Of a stretch of DNA of 64,000 nucleotides, positions 16,802 to 26,797 are shown piece after piece (position 1 is the first letter of the stretch; each line of letters opens with the position of its first letter). The position numbers and the translations under genes are program-made. The notes under the pieces are model-generated. The model did not search any database. It was given only the letters and a program-made list of their open reading frames with translations, and was not told the origin of the DNA. This stretch comes from Clostridiaceae bacterium Marseille-Q4149 (lineage in GTDB: Bacteria > Bacillota > Clostridia > Oscillospirales > Oscillospiraceae): assembly GCA_018228685.1 (NCBI GenBank), contig CP073691.1, positions 2,170,001 to 2,234,000 of the forward strand, read 5' to 3'.

Positions 16802-17812
16802 TCAGAACCGCATGGGGTACTTGTTGGTGAAAAAATCCAGGCCATTCTGGCTTAGGGGGGTGAAGGTCCCCACCTGGCGCAGGCCGCCGTCATAGAGATA
16901 CAGCTGCTCCGGGGACTCCGAGCGGTATTCCATCACCCCTGCCAGCACGCCGCCCTTATACACGGCGTCCATGCCGTGATAGCTGCCCCCTGCATAGAGG
17001 ATCCGGTTGACGATCAGCACATCGTCATAGCATCCCACAATCACAACGCCCTCATATCCCCATTCCGGGCTGTTGGGCGTTCCCTCCGGCCAAAGGGTGT
17101 CCAGCCGGGCAATGTCCAGGGGCTCCGTGACCTCCTGGGTCACCGGGTCAAAGGCCAGTATGGTCTCTCCTGCCGCCATATACAGCTTGCCGCCTGAATA
17201 GACCGGATTCTCAACCAGAACATCGGAAGCATAATCGGAGCCTACCTCCATCCGGGTCCACTCCGCCTGGCCCGGTTGTCCCTGGGGATACCGGGCCACG
17301 GAGACGGTAAGTCCCGTCACCAGGCCGCTCTGATCTGACTCGGACTTGTAGTAGACGGCCACCACCGTGTCCCCGTCCAGAACCACCTGGCGCAGGGCTC
17401 CCTCGGATTCCGGCGGCGTCTCCCGCAGGGTCTCGCCGTCCTTGGTACAGGCGAATGAGCCGTCATACTGGTCGATGAACTGCGGCTGCCACTCCTCCGG
17501 CAGGCTCCGAGGTGTCAGGATAGACCACTGCTCCGTCTCATAAAGCTCTCCGGTGGTGATGCAGCCCTTCTGCAGGTCCCACTGACCGGTGTACCACTGC
17601 TGCACCTGGTTGTCCTCGCCGCCGTCCAGGCGATAGACCGTCAGCAGCGGCACCGTCCACTCGCCCGCCTCCGGAAGGCCCAGACCCCGCACCGGGTCCG
17701 GCTGGTTCGTGTCAACGTCGGTGGGCTGGGGCTTGGCGGCGCATCCCGCCAGAAGCAGCAGCATCAGGCACAGGGCCGTGCATATGCTGAAAAATCGTCT
17801 TTCCGAGTTCAT
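16802..17812 (-). CDS. Secreted lipoprotein of unknown function
   Basis: The 336-residue protein has a lipobox signal peptide (LLLLAGC, acylated C24) and a Pro/Asp-rich linker. The rest is beta-rich with several short repeats of the kind VYSGGKLYMAAGETILAFDP and LYLYDGGLRQVG, which suggests a beta-propeller-like fold of WD/PQQ-type blades, but no family is recognised. It starts at ATG 17812 after AAAGGAG. It is 40 bp upstream of nothing on its own strand except the palindrome cassette, and 40 bp downstream of the amidase-domain gene, with which it may be co-transcribed. Confidence 0.75.
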   Translation of the reverse strand: MNSERRFFSICTALCLMLLLLAGCAAKPQPTDVDTNQPDPVRGLGLPEAGEWTVPLLTVYRLDGGEDNQVQQWYTGQWDLQKGCITTGELYETEQWSILTPRSLPEEWQPQFIDQYDGSFACTKDGETLRETPPESEGALRQVVLDGDTVVAVYYKSESDQSGLVTGLTVSVARYPQGQPGQAEWTRMEVGSDYASDVLVENPVYSGGKLYMAAGETILAFDPVTQEVTEPLDIARLDTLWPEGTPNSPEWGYEGVVIVGCYDDVLIVNRILYAGGSYHGMDAVYKGGVLAGVMEYRSESPEQLYLYDGGLRQVGTFTPLSQNGLDFFTNKYPMRF

Positions 17813-17852
17813 GGTTTTCTCCTTTCAAATGCTACAATGCTATAGAAATGCA

Positions 17853-18983
17853 TCACGTGGTTGGATTTCCTCCATACTGAGAACCACTAACCGCAATCGT
17901 AAAATCGTAGTAGGTGGGGCTACCGCCATAAGATGCAGTAAAGCTATAATTTAATCTATCTGTTGTGTGCCCAGAAAGCAGTTGTTTGGTGCTATCCTTA
18001 TATGTACACATAACAATGTGGTTACGGGGGCTTGTGGACGAATTACACACAATCAGACTTCCAGTTTTTAAGTCAGCAAAGGTGCATTTGTTGATGTAGG
18101 ATTTTGAAATCAGGTAGTCGATTAGTCCTCCAACATTTACCCATGCATAGCTTTCAGCCTTCCATGTTGAATTCGTAGAAAGTCCCGCGTATTTTATTGC
18201 TTGAGACATATAGTTCGCGCAGTCTGCATGGCAGTGATAATTGTACGCACTGTTATATTTGCTTGTGTTTTGCTTTGCCTCACCATGCGGGCAATAACTT
18301 GTTGCATTAGAGGTATATGTTCTTGCATAATGTCCTGCATCGTAACGATAATACCGTTGGAGAGCTTGAATTTCATCGCTACCAGGTTCTATCTCAGTAC
18401 TACGGTTTATTACATATGCCCAACCTTCAGAAAACAGCTCGTCGCTAGTCTTGGGATAGTAGTCTTCAACCGGGAAAATTCCTTCATCATTCAAGCCGTA
18501 AACAGATGTAATGTTTCCATTGCTTGCCAGCATCAAACGCAAGCCAAAGGTTGCATCAACACTACCATGGAAATTTTGCTTCAAGTCTTCCACATAATTG
18601 CTCACAATTGTTTGCATTAACTCTAACTTGATTGACTGAGCACGTGGGAAACGATTTTCTACGTTCTTCGCTTGAGTGGCGGCCATCATTCCTCGAACGA
18701 ATGGTGTATCTTCCGGACTATTTGCTTTGGGGGACATCGTCAACGTAAGGAAACAATCCACATATGCCCTCCCTTCATCGTTCCATTCCACATCGCAAAT
18801 GGCGATTTCAGTGTTTGTGATTTCATCATACAGCGACTGTGCCTCAATCAGCGGCTGTACAGCAGACAAGACGTCGTCCGAAGACGGCTTGGATACCATT
18901 TCCGCCGCTAAAGACGTTTGCAGGGGAGAGAGTAAGAGACAGATTAAAAGTGAGATGCTCAAAAAACGAACTTTTGCTTTCAT
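17853..18983 (-). CDS. Secreted amidase-domain (Amidase_6-like) protein
   Basis: The 376-residue secreted protein has a signal peptide (residues 1-27, ending SLAAE). The C-terminal half matches the putative amidase domain found in Clostridia and Bacillus: YRYDAGHYARTYTS, then HADCANYMSQAIKYAGL with a probable catalytic Cys, and later PRNHIVMCTY with the matching His. The family is related to papain-like NlpC/CHAP enzymes, so cell-wall or peptide amide cleavage is likely. The N-terminal half is family-specific. GC content and codon use are clearly lower than in the neighbours, which suggests acquisition by transfer. It starts at ATG 18983 behind AAAGGAG. Confidence 0.82.
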   Translation of the reverse strand: MKAKVRFLSISLLICLLLSPLQTSLAAEMVSKPSSDDVLSAVQPLIEAQSLYDEITNTEIAICDVEWNDEGRAYVDCFLTLTMSPKANSPEDTPFVRGMMAATQAKNVENRFPRAQSIKLELMQTIVSNYVEDLKQNFHGSVDATFGLRLMLASNGNITSVYGLNDEGIFPVEDYYPKTSDELFSEGWAYVINRSTEIEPGSDEIQALQRYYRYDAGHYARTYTSNATSYCPHGEAKQNTSKYNSAYNYHCHADCANYMSQAIKYAGLSTNSTWKAESYAWVNVGGLIDYLISKSYINKCTFADLKTGSLIVCNSSTSPRNHIVMCTYKDSTKQLLSGHTTDRLNYSFTASYGGSPTYYDFTIAVSGSQYGGNPTT

Positions 18984-19030
18984 TGGTGTGATACTCCTTT
19001 CCCGTTCTTGTATTTGTGTGAGCTGTTTTT

Positions 19031-19058
19031 ATTATATACTTTTTTGCGTTGTATGCAA
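19031..19058 (-). promoter_or_regulatory. Promoter of the amidase-lipoprotein unit
   Basis: On the minus strand, TTGCAT (19058-19053), a 16-bp spacer and a perfect TATAAT (19036-19031), about 50 bp before the amidase start. Confidence 0.75.
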
Positions 19059-19072
19059 TAGATTTTCGTACA

Positions 19073-19139
19073 TTGTAACCATTTTTAACCATTGTAACGG
19101 TTTTGTTACCGTTTAGTACACTTTTGTAACCAGCCTTTT
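19073..19139. repeat. Cluster of TTGTAAC sites in a divergent promoter region
   Basis: TTGTAAC occurs at 19073, 19092 and 19133, with an inverted GTTAC at about 19105. The cluster lies between the divergent promoters of the amidase gene and the FMN dehydrogenase gene and may be a regulator-binding array; no regulator is identifiable. Confidence 0.4.
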
Positions 19140-19162
19140 TCGCCCCGGACCGACAAAATCGG

Positions 19163-19191
19163 TTGCAAAAACGTTTCCGGTGCGCTATGAT
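19163..19191 (+). promoter_or_regulatory. Promoter of the FMN dehydrogenase gene
   Basis: TTGCAA (19163-19168), a 17-bp spacer and TATGAT (19186-19191), 35 bp before the start codon. Confidence 0.75.
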
Positions 19192-19225
19192 AGGGCTATA
19201 TCACGCAATTGAGGAGGTTTTCCCT

Positions 19226-20245
19226 ATGGATTACAACGAAATTCTCAAAAACGCCCGGGAGTGCAGCGGCCCGTACTGCAAGGCATGTCCCGTATGCAAC
19301 GGCATGGCCTGCCGCACCCAGGTGCCCGGCCCCGGCGGCAAGGGTACCGCCGCCACCATGCTGCGCAACTATCAGAAGTGGCAGGAGGTGTGCATCAACA
19401 TGGACACCATCTGCGAAAATGCTCCCATTGACACCACCTTCACTCTGTTCGGGCGGAAGTTTGCCGCTCCCATCTTCGCCGCCCCCGTGGGGGCCATGAA
19501 GCTCCACTATGGGGATAAATACGACGATCTGACCTACAACGACATTCTGGTGTCCTCCTGCGCCCAGGCGGGCATCGCCGCCTTCACCGGCGACGGCACC
19601 AACCCCGCCGTGATGGAGGGCGCTCTGCACGCCATCACCGCCGCCGGGGGTCTGGGCGTGCCCACGGTGAAGCCCTGGAACATGGAGACGGTGTTTGCCA
19701 AGCTGGACGCCGTGCGCCGGGCGGACCCCATGGCCGTGGCCATGGACATTGACGCAGCGGGCCTGCCCTTCCTGAAGGGGCTGACGCCTCCCGCCGGCAG
19801 CAAGACTGTGGAGGAACTGCGGCAGATCATCGACTACGCCCAGAAGCCCTTCATCGTCAAGGGCGTCATGACCGTCCGGGGCGCCCTGAAGGCCCTGGAG
19901 GCCGGGGCCAGCGGCATCGTGGTGTCCAACCACGGCGGCCGGGTCCAGGATCAGTGTCCCTCCACGGCGGAGGTCCTGCCCGCCATCGCCGACGCGGTGG
20001 GCGGCAAGCTGACCATCCTGGTGGACGGCGGCCTGCGCAACGGCACGGACATCTTCAAGGCCCTGGCCATGGGCGCGGACGGCGTGCTCATCGGCCGTCC
20101 CTTCGTCACCATGGTCTATGGCGGCGGGGCCGAGGGCCCCGCCGTGCTGGTGAAAAAGCTCCAGGCGGAGCTGGCGGACACCATGGCCATGTGCGGCGCC
20201 CACAACCTGGCGGAGATCCGCCGGGACATGCTGTTCGGGTATTAA
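19226..20245 (+). CDS. FMN-dependent alpha-hydroxyacid (lactate-type) dehydrogenase
   Basis: The 339-residue TIM-barrel flavoprotein starts at ATG 19226 after GAGGAGG. It has IVVSNHGGRVQDQCPST with the catalytic His and substrate-binding Arg, preceded by the FMN-contacting Lys in FIVKGVMTVRGA. The FMN phosphate loop is DGGLRNGTDIFKALAMGADG, and GRPF lies near the C-terminus. The N-terminus is unusual: five cysteines in 17 residues (C13, C18, C21, C24, C29), which could bind a metal or iron-sulfur cluster. The enzyme oxidises lactate or another 2-hydroxyacid to the 2-oxoacid. It converges on larC-larB-larE, whose product serves lactate racemase-like enzymes, a suggestive pairing. Confidence 0.9.
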   Translation: MDYNEILKNARECSGPYCKACPVCNGMACRTQVPGPGGKGTAATMLRNYQKWQEVCINMDTICENAPIDTTFTLFGRKFAAPIFAAPVGAMKLHYGDKYDDLTYNDILVSSCAQAGIAAFTGDGTNPAVMEGALHAITAAGGLGVPTVKPWNMETVFAKLDAVRRADPMAVAMDIDAAGLPFLKGLTPPAGSKTVEELRQIIDYAQKPFIVKGVMTVRGALKALEAGASGIVVSNHGGRVQDQCPSTAEVLPAIADAVGGKLTILVDGGLRNGTDIFKALAMGADGVLIGRPFVTMVYGGGAEGPAVLVKKLQAELADTMAMCGAHNLAEIRRDMLFGY

Positions 20246-20253
20246 TACTGATT

Positions 20254-20382
20254 CCTGATTCAAAAATTGAATCAAGAATCCCGTGCGCCGGGCGCACGCA
20301 CAGCGTGTGAAAACACGCTGTGACGTCTCATACAAAACCTGACGCACCTTCGGTGCTATAAAAAGCTTTTCAAGCTTTTTAA
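20254..20382. repeat. Nested palindrome cluster
   Basis: Consecutive hairpins are GATTCAA-AAA-TTGAATC (20257-20273), GTGCGCC-based (about 20283-20297), CACAGCGTGT-GAAA-ACACGCTGTG (20299-20322), and an outer AAAACCTG / CAGGTTTT stem (20335-20380) that encloses GCACC-TTC-GGTGC and an AAAAGCTT / AAGCTTTT hairpin. It is non-coding. Confidence 0.8.
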
Positions 20383-20411
20383 CAGGTTTTGGTATAATCG
20401 CATCAAGGCGC

Positions 20412-20444
20412 AAAAAAGGACCGGCTGCTTCGGCAGCCGGTCCT
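20412..20444 (-). terminator. Terminator of the lar operon
   Basis: A perfect 12-bp stem (AGGACCGGCTGC / GCAGCCGGTCCT) has a TTCG loop. On the minus strand it is followed by TTTTTT. It lies 8 bp beyond the larC stop and also faces the convergent dehydrogenase gene. Confidence 0.92.
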
Positions 20445-20451
20445 CTTGTTT

Positions 20452-21648
20452 TCACTTCAGCCCATCCCGAACCTGGTCCAGGGTCAGGTCCTGCTCCCGG
20501 GCGATGCGGGCCAGGTCCTCAAACTCCGGCTTCTGCCGCCGGACGCCCCAGCCCTGGGAGGTTTTCCGGGCCACGGGACCCCAGGGTGTATCCACCGTGT
20601 CCTCCGTGCGGGACAGGGTATAGCGCCGGTGCCGGGTCTCCCGGACGCCCAGGGTGGTGGTGTGCCGCAGCAGCAGCCGGACCATATCCTCCCGCTGCTC
20701 CTCCCGGCACAGGACGCACAGCATCACGCCGGGCCTGGATTTTTTCATGCCAATGGGCAAGGTGTACACATCCAGTGCCCCGGCGGCCAGCAGCCGTTCC
20801 ATGGCGAAGGCGATGCCCTCGCCGGTCATGTCGTCCAGGTTGCAGGCCAGCTCCACCACGTCGCCGCTCTCCGCCGCCGTCTCCCCCAGCATGGCCCGCA
20901 GGCAGTTGGCCCGGGGAAAGTCCTTCTGTCCCATGCCATAGCCCACGGCCTCCAGGGTCATCACCGGCATATCGCCGAAGCGGGTAACGAAGTGCCGCAG
21001 CAGAGCCGCCCCGGTGGGGGTGCACAGCTCCCCCTGGATGGCCCCGCCATAGATGGGTACATCCCGCAGGAGATATGCCGTGGCCGGGGCAGGCACCGGC
21101 AGAACGCCGTGGGCGCAGCGGACGGTGCCGCTGCCCACATGGACCGGGGAGGCGATCACCTGATCCGCCGCCAGCTCCTCCATCAGCAGGCACACCGCCG
21201 TCACGTCCGCCACGGCGTCCATGGTGCCCACCTCGTGAAAATGGATGTCCGTCACCGGCACGCCGTGGACGTGACTCTCCGCCTGGGCAATGCTGTCGTA
21301 CACCGCCCGGATGTCCGCCCGCACCTTTTCCGACACCGGCAGGTGCCCGATCAGATGGCCGATCTCCTCCATGCCGCTGTGGTGATGGTGGTGCTCGTGG
21401 TCATGCTCATGGTGATGGTCATGCTCGTGGTCGTGCTCGCCCTCTGCGTGGCCGTCCACCGTCACGGTGATGTGAGTGCCGGTGATGCCGCACTTTTCCG
21501 CCTGTTCCCGGTGATAGGTCACGCCGGGAATACCCAGGCCGTTGAGACGCTTGACAAATTCGTCGGGCCGGGGCAGCAGCTCCAGCAGCGCCGCCGTCAG
21601 CATATCTCCGGCAGCGCCCATGCCGCAGTCCAGATACAGGGTCCTCAT
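20452..21648 (-). CDS. larC: LarC, nickel insertion protein for the nickel-pincer cofactor
   Basis: The 398-residue LarC inserts nickel into the pyridinium bis-thiocarboxylate mononucleotide made by LarB and LarE. The N-terminus MRTLYLDCGMGAAGDMLTAAL is typical. Residues about 66-90 form a very His-rich stretch (HDHEHDHHHEHDHEHHHHH) suited to nickel storage. The later part has HFHEVGTMDAVADVTAV and CNLDDMTGEGIAFAMERL. In Lactiplantibacillus the gene is split and joined by frameshifting; here it is one continuous frame. It overlaps larB by 4 bp. No larA is in the window. Confidence 0.96.
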   Translation of the reverse strand: MRTLYLDCGMGAAGDMLTAALLELLPRPDEFVKRLNGLGIPGVTYHREQAEKCGITGTHITVTVDGHAEGEHDHEHDHHHEHDHEHHHHHSGMEEIGHLIGHLPVSEKVRADIRAVYDSIAQAESHVHGVPVTDIHFHEVGTMDAVADVTAVCLLMEELAADQVIASPVHVGSGTVRCAHGVLPVPAPATAYLLRDVPIYGGAIQGELCTPTGAALLRHFVTRFGDMPVMTLEAVGYGMGQKDFPRANCLRAMLGETAAESGDVVELACNLDDMTGEGIAFAMERLLAAGALDVYTLPIGMKKSRPGVMLCVLCREEQREDMVRLLLRHTTTLGVRETRHRRYTLSRTEDTVDTPWGPVARKTSQGWGVRRQKPEFEDLARIAREQDLTLDQVRDGLK

Positions 21649-22400
21649 TTTTTCACCTCCATGTGGTTGATCATACTGGCCAGATACCCCGCGCCGAAGC
21701 CGTTGTCGATGTTCACCACCGACACGCCGCTGGCGCAGGAGTTCAGCATGGACAACAGAGCCGACACGCCGCCGAAGGAAGCACCGTAGCCCACGCTGGT
21801 GGGCACGGCAATCACCGGACAGTCCGCCAGGCCGCCGATGACGCTGGCCAGGGCCCCCTCCATGCCGGCAATGGCCACGATCACCGAGGCGCTCATGATA
21901 TCGTCCATATGGTGCAGGGTCCGGTGCAGGCCCGCCACCCCCACGTCATACAGCCGCAGCACTTCGTTGCCGTGGACCTCCGCCGTCAGGGCGGCCTCCT
22001 CGGCCACGGGGATATCGCTGGTGCCGCCGGTAGCGATAACGATGCGGCCGATGCCGTCAGGCTCCGGCAGGTCGCCGATGATGCCGCACCGGGCATCATC
22101 GTGATAGTCCAGAGGATACGCGGCGGCGATCTCCGCCGCCGACTCCGGCGACAGCCGGGTGATGAGAATGGTCCGCTGGCCCCGCCGGCGCATGACGCCG
22201 ATGATGCCGATCATCTGGGCCGGAGTCTTTCCCGCGCCGTAGATCACCTCCGCCGCCCCCTGGCGGATGCCCCGGTGCATATCCACCTTGGCATAGCCGA
22301 TGTCGGCAAAGGGCTCCTTCTTGATGGCCAGCAGCGCCTCGTCCACGGACATGGTGCCCTGCTGCACGGCCTCCAGCAGCTTTCTGGTATCGCTGTTCAT
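21645..22400 (-). CDS. larB: LarB, carboxylase/hydrolase of nickel-pincer cofactor synthesis
   Basis: The 251-residue LarB carboxylates nicotinic acid adenine dinucleotide at C5 and hydrolyses its phosphoanhydride. The C-terminal 150 residues are PurE-like: IVIATGGTSDIPVAEEAA and AGMEGALASVIGGL. Start chosen at ATG 22400 (GGAGGGACGAGA ribosome site) rather than the in-frame ATG eight codons upstream, which lies inside larE. It overlaps larE by 4 bp and larC by 4 bp, showing tight translational coupling. Confidence 0.95.
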   Translation of the reverse strand: MNSDTRKLLEAVQQGTMSVDEALLAIKKEPFADIGYAKVDMHRGIRQGAAEVIYGAGKTPAQMIGIIGVMRRRGQRTILITRLSPESAAEIAAAYPLDYHDDARCGIIGDLPEPDGIGRIVIATGGTSDIPVAEEAALTAEVHGNEVLRLYDVGVAGLHRTLHHMDDIMSASVIVAIAGMEGALASVIGGLADCPVIAVPTSVGYGASFGGVSALLSMLNSCASGVSVVNIDNGFGAGYLASMINHMEVKK

Positions 22401-23143
22401 TCTCGTCCCTCCAAATCCAGCCATACGCCGTCATAATCCGGCCCCAGGCGCTGCAAAATCTCCTGCCGGTGCTCCAGCAGCCCCGGCATCTGGGCGGCGG
22501 GCAACTGAATCTTGGCGCTGCGGCCCACCATCCGCACCCGGAAGTCCGTGAAGCCCAGGGAGAACAGATCGCTCTCCGCCGCCTCGGTGACAGCCAGGTC
22601 CCGGGCGGTAATGGGCTGTCCGGTGGGGATGCGGGTGGCCAGGCATGCGTATGCGGGCTTGTCCCAGGTAAACAGTCCTGCGTCCCGGGACAGCATGCGG
22701 ACATCCCGCTTGGTCAGGCCGCACTCCCGCAGAGGCGACCGCACCGCCAGCTCCCGCAGGGCCCGCATACCGGGCCGGTCTCCAGCATCGTCGGAGGCGT
22801 TGGTGCCGTCCAGCAGCACGGTGAAGCCGTCCGCCTCCGCCGCGGCCAGGATGGTGCGGAAGATCATCTGCTTGCAGTGGTAGCACCGGTCCGGCGGGTT
22901 GGCGGTTACGGTTTCCGACGCCAGCACGTCCACCGGCAGGACCTTCATGTCGGCGTTCAGTTCCCCGGCCAGACGCCGGGCGTCCTCCAGCTCAAAGGCC
23001 GGCTGGAAGGCGGAATTTACATAATAGGCCCTTGCCCGGGCCCCATAGTGCAGGGCGGCATACAGCAGGTAGGACGAGTCCGCCCCGCCGGAAAAGGCGA
23101 TGGCCACCCGGGGATTTTCCGCGAAAAATTCTTGCAGGTTCAT
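22397..23143 (-). CDS. larE: LarE, sulfur-transfer enzyme of nickel-pincer cofactor synthesis
   Basis: The 248-residue LarE is a PP-loop ATP pyrophosphatase (AFSGGADSSYLLYAAL, residues 16-31) that adenylates the LarB product and installs sulfur. Three cysteines stand out: C87 and C90 in RCYHCK, and C167 in KPAYACLATR, the position of the sacrificial Cys176 of the Lactiplantibacillus enzyme. A three-Cys set is the pattern of LarE proteins that use an iron-sulfur cluster to carry sulfur instead of sacrificing their own cysteine, as expected in an anaerobe. It is the first of the three lar genes, 24 bp after the cupin gene. Confidence 0.95.
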   Translation of the reverse strand: MNLQEFFAENPRVAIAFSGGADSSYLLYAALHYGARARAYYVNSAFQPAFELEDARRLAGELNADMKVLPVDVLASETVTANPPDRCYHCKQMIFRTILAAAEADGFTVLLDGTNASDDAGDRPGMRALRELAVRSPLRECGLTKRDVRMLSRDAGLFTWDKPAYACLATRIPTGQPITARDLAVTEAAESDLFSLGFTDFRVRMVGRSAKIQLPAAQMPGLLEHRQEILQRLGPDYDGVWLDLEGRE

Positions 23144-23167
23144 ATGGATATGCTCTTTCCCTTTGCT

Positions 23168-23500
23168 TTATTTTGCATTGGGCACGATGCCCAGGATCAC
23201 CAGAGGCTCTGTGCCGGTGTTGACGACACTGTGGCTGTGACCCCGGGGGCAGTAATGGCACAGGCCCGGGCCCACCGGCACCTCCGCGCCGTCGTCCAGG
23301 CACACCCCAGTGCCGGACAGGAAGTACATGATCTCGCAGCTGTCCTCATGGGTGTGCAGACCGATGGAGGAGCCGGGCTGAAGCGTCAGCCGCAGGATCT
23401 TCCCCATGTCGTCCTGAAAGATCCGGGTCTCGGCCTCCCCCTGGCCGCCCTTGAACCGGGGCTGCACCAGGGAGGGCATGCGGTCAAAATCCAGCGTCAT
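23168..23500 (-). CDS. Small cupin-domain protein
   Basis: The 110-residue single-domain cupin has the metal-site motifs HTHEDSCEIMYFLSGTG (motif 1: two His and a Glu) and GLCHYCPRGHSHSVVNTG (motif 2). Such proteins bind a metal or small molecule, or act as isomerases or dioxygenases. It lies between rpoD (12 bp upstream) and larE (24 bp downstream) on the same strand, so it is probably part of a long dnaG-rpoD-cupin-lar transcript. Its ligand is not deducible. Confidence 0.88.
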   Translation of the reverse strand: MTLDFDRMPSLVQPRFKGGQGEAETRIFQDDMGKILRLTLQPGSSIGLHTHEDSCEIMYFLSGTGVCLDDGAEVPVGPGLCHYCPRGHSHSVVNTGTEPLVILGIVPNAK

Positions 23501-23511
23501 GGCCCGTCACC

Positions 23512-24868
<1,357 letters not shown>

Positions 24869-24879
<11 letters not shown>

Positions 24880-26656
24880 TGTGCTTTCCTCCATAGCCCT
24901 TTTTATTTTTATATTTCTCCGCCGCAGCCGCCAGGGGGTCCGTTCCCGCCCCGGCGGTGCGTTTCTGCGCTTCTTCCCGGATGACCCGGCAGTAATCCGC
25001 CAGGGCCCGCTCCCCTCCGGCAGGGGATTCCGGCTTCTGCACCACCCCGGTCAGGTGGCTCATCTCCTCACCGGTCAGCTCCCCGCTGAGGGAGGAGATG
25101 CTCAAAGGCCGCCCGGCCATGTGGCTCTCCCACAGGCTGGCGTATACCCGGCCCAGCAGCGGCGAGGAGAACGACTCCGCCGGAACCGGCGGCGTGTCGC
25201 CGAACAGGCTGTCGTCCAGCAGCAGAAGCCGGATGACCCCCTCCTCCGCCAGGGCGCTGCGGAGGTTGTCGTACCGCAGGCCACGCTCCTGGGGCTGCAG
25301 GGACACCGCCGGGTTCAGCTCCCGGCGCTCCCGGGTCTTTTTCTCCTTGGCGGCCATGCGGCGGAAGGACCGCTGCACCTCCATTTTCAGGGCCTCCGGC
25401 GTCAGCCCCGCCGCCTCCGCCGCCCGGGTGGTGTAGATCTCCCGCTCCACGGCGTTTTCCAGGGTGCACAGCACCCCGCTGACCTCCTGGGCATAGGCCA
25501 CCCGGGCCTGATCGTCCCGCAGGTCATACTTCCCGGCGATCTCGTGCAGCCGGAACTCGATGCCGTTGGCGCTGCCGGACAGCAGCCGCTCAAAGGCCTC
25601 CGGCCCCTGGAATTTGATGAAATCGTCGGCGTCCTGCTTCACATATTCCCCGTCCACCAGCCGGTTGGGCAGCCGCAGCACCCGAACGGTGAACTCCGAC
25701 CGGTTCAGCAGCTCCAGAGCCCGCTGGGTGGCCAGTGCCCCCGCCTTATCGTTGTCGTAGCACAGCACCAGCTCCTTGGTATACCGGGACAGCAGCCGGG
25801 TCTGCTCCACCGTCAGGGCCGTGCCCATGGAGGCCACGGCGTTGTCGAACCCCGCCTGGTGCAGGGTCACCACGTCCAGGTTGCCCTCGCACAGGATGAT
25901 GTTGGGCCGCTTGGTCTTTTTGGCCAGGTTCAGGCCGTACAGCACCCGGCGCTTGCTGTATGTAAGGGTTTCGGGGGTGTTCATATACTTGGGCTCGGAC
26001 TTGTCCAGCACCCGGCTGCCAAAGCCCACCACGTCGCCCCGCACGTCGATCACCGGCAGGATCAGCCGGTTGCGGAACTTGTCGTATATGTGCCCGTTCT
26101 TTCCGCTGACGGCCAGGCCCGCCCGGATCAGCTCGTCCTTGGAATAGCCCCTGGCGGTCATGGCGGTCAGCAGGGCGTCCCAGCTGTCCGGCGCGGCCCC
26201 CATGCCGAAGCGCACGGCGATCCTCCGGTGGATCTGCCGCCGGTCCAGATAGTCCCGGACGGCCTGGCCCTCCGGGGCCTGGAGGGTCTGATAGTACCAC
26301 CGGGCGGCGTCCCGGTTCAGCTCCAGCATCCGGCGGCGGAGCTTTTCCGTGCCGTCGCTGGCCTCCTCCGGCACCGGGATGTTGGCCCGCTTGGCCAGAA
26401 ACCGCACCGCGTCGGGATAGGACAGATTCTCGATGTCCATGACGAAGTTGATGACGCCGCCGCCCTTTTTGCAGCCGAAGCAGTGATAAAACTGCTTGTC
26501 CGGCAGCACATGGAAGGAGGGGGTCTTCTCGTTGTGGAAGGGGCAGCAGCCCCAGAAGCTGCCTCCCTTGGGCGTCAGGGACACATAGGAGCCCACCACG
26601 TCCACAATATCGTTCCGGGCGATCAGCTCGTCCAGAAAGCTCTGGGGAAACGGCAT
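24869..26656 (-). CDS. dnaG: DNA primase
   Basis: The 595-residue primase synthesises RNA primers at the replication fork. The N-terminal zinc-binding domain shows [13 protein letters not shown] and [10 protein letters not shown] (Cys-His-Cys-Cys). The catalytic core has the Toprim motifs [16 protein letters not shown] and LCYDNDKAG. The C-terminal 150 residues form the helicase-binding region. Start ATG 26656 follows GACAGGAGGTG. It is co-transcribed with rpoD. Confidence 0.97.
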
Positions 26657-26752
26657 GGCTGCACCTCCTGTCCGGCCGGAATTCCCGTGATATCTATAGA
26701 TACCCCTAAAATTCCCGGAATCCTCTTTTTTTGCGAAAATTTTTTGAAAAAA

Positions 26753-26782
26753 TTTTTCCCGCCGCAGACGCGGCGGGAAAAA
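26753..26782 (-). terminator. Terminator of the phosphate transporter gene
   Basis: A 13-bp stem (TTTTTCCCGCCGC / GCGGCGGGAAAAA) has an AGAC loop. On the minus strand it follows the NptA-type gene stop and runs into ATTTTTTC. Confidence 0.85.
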
Positions 26783-26797
26783 CAGGATAAGCCCCGG

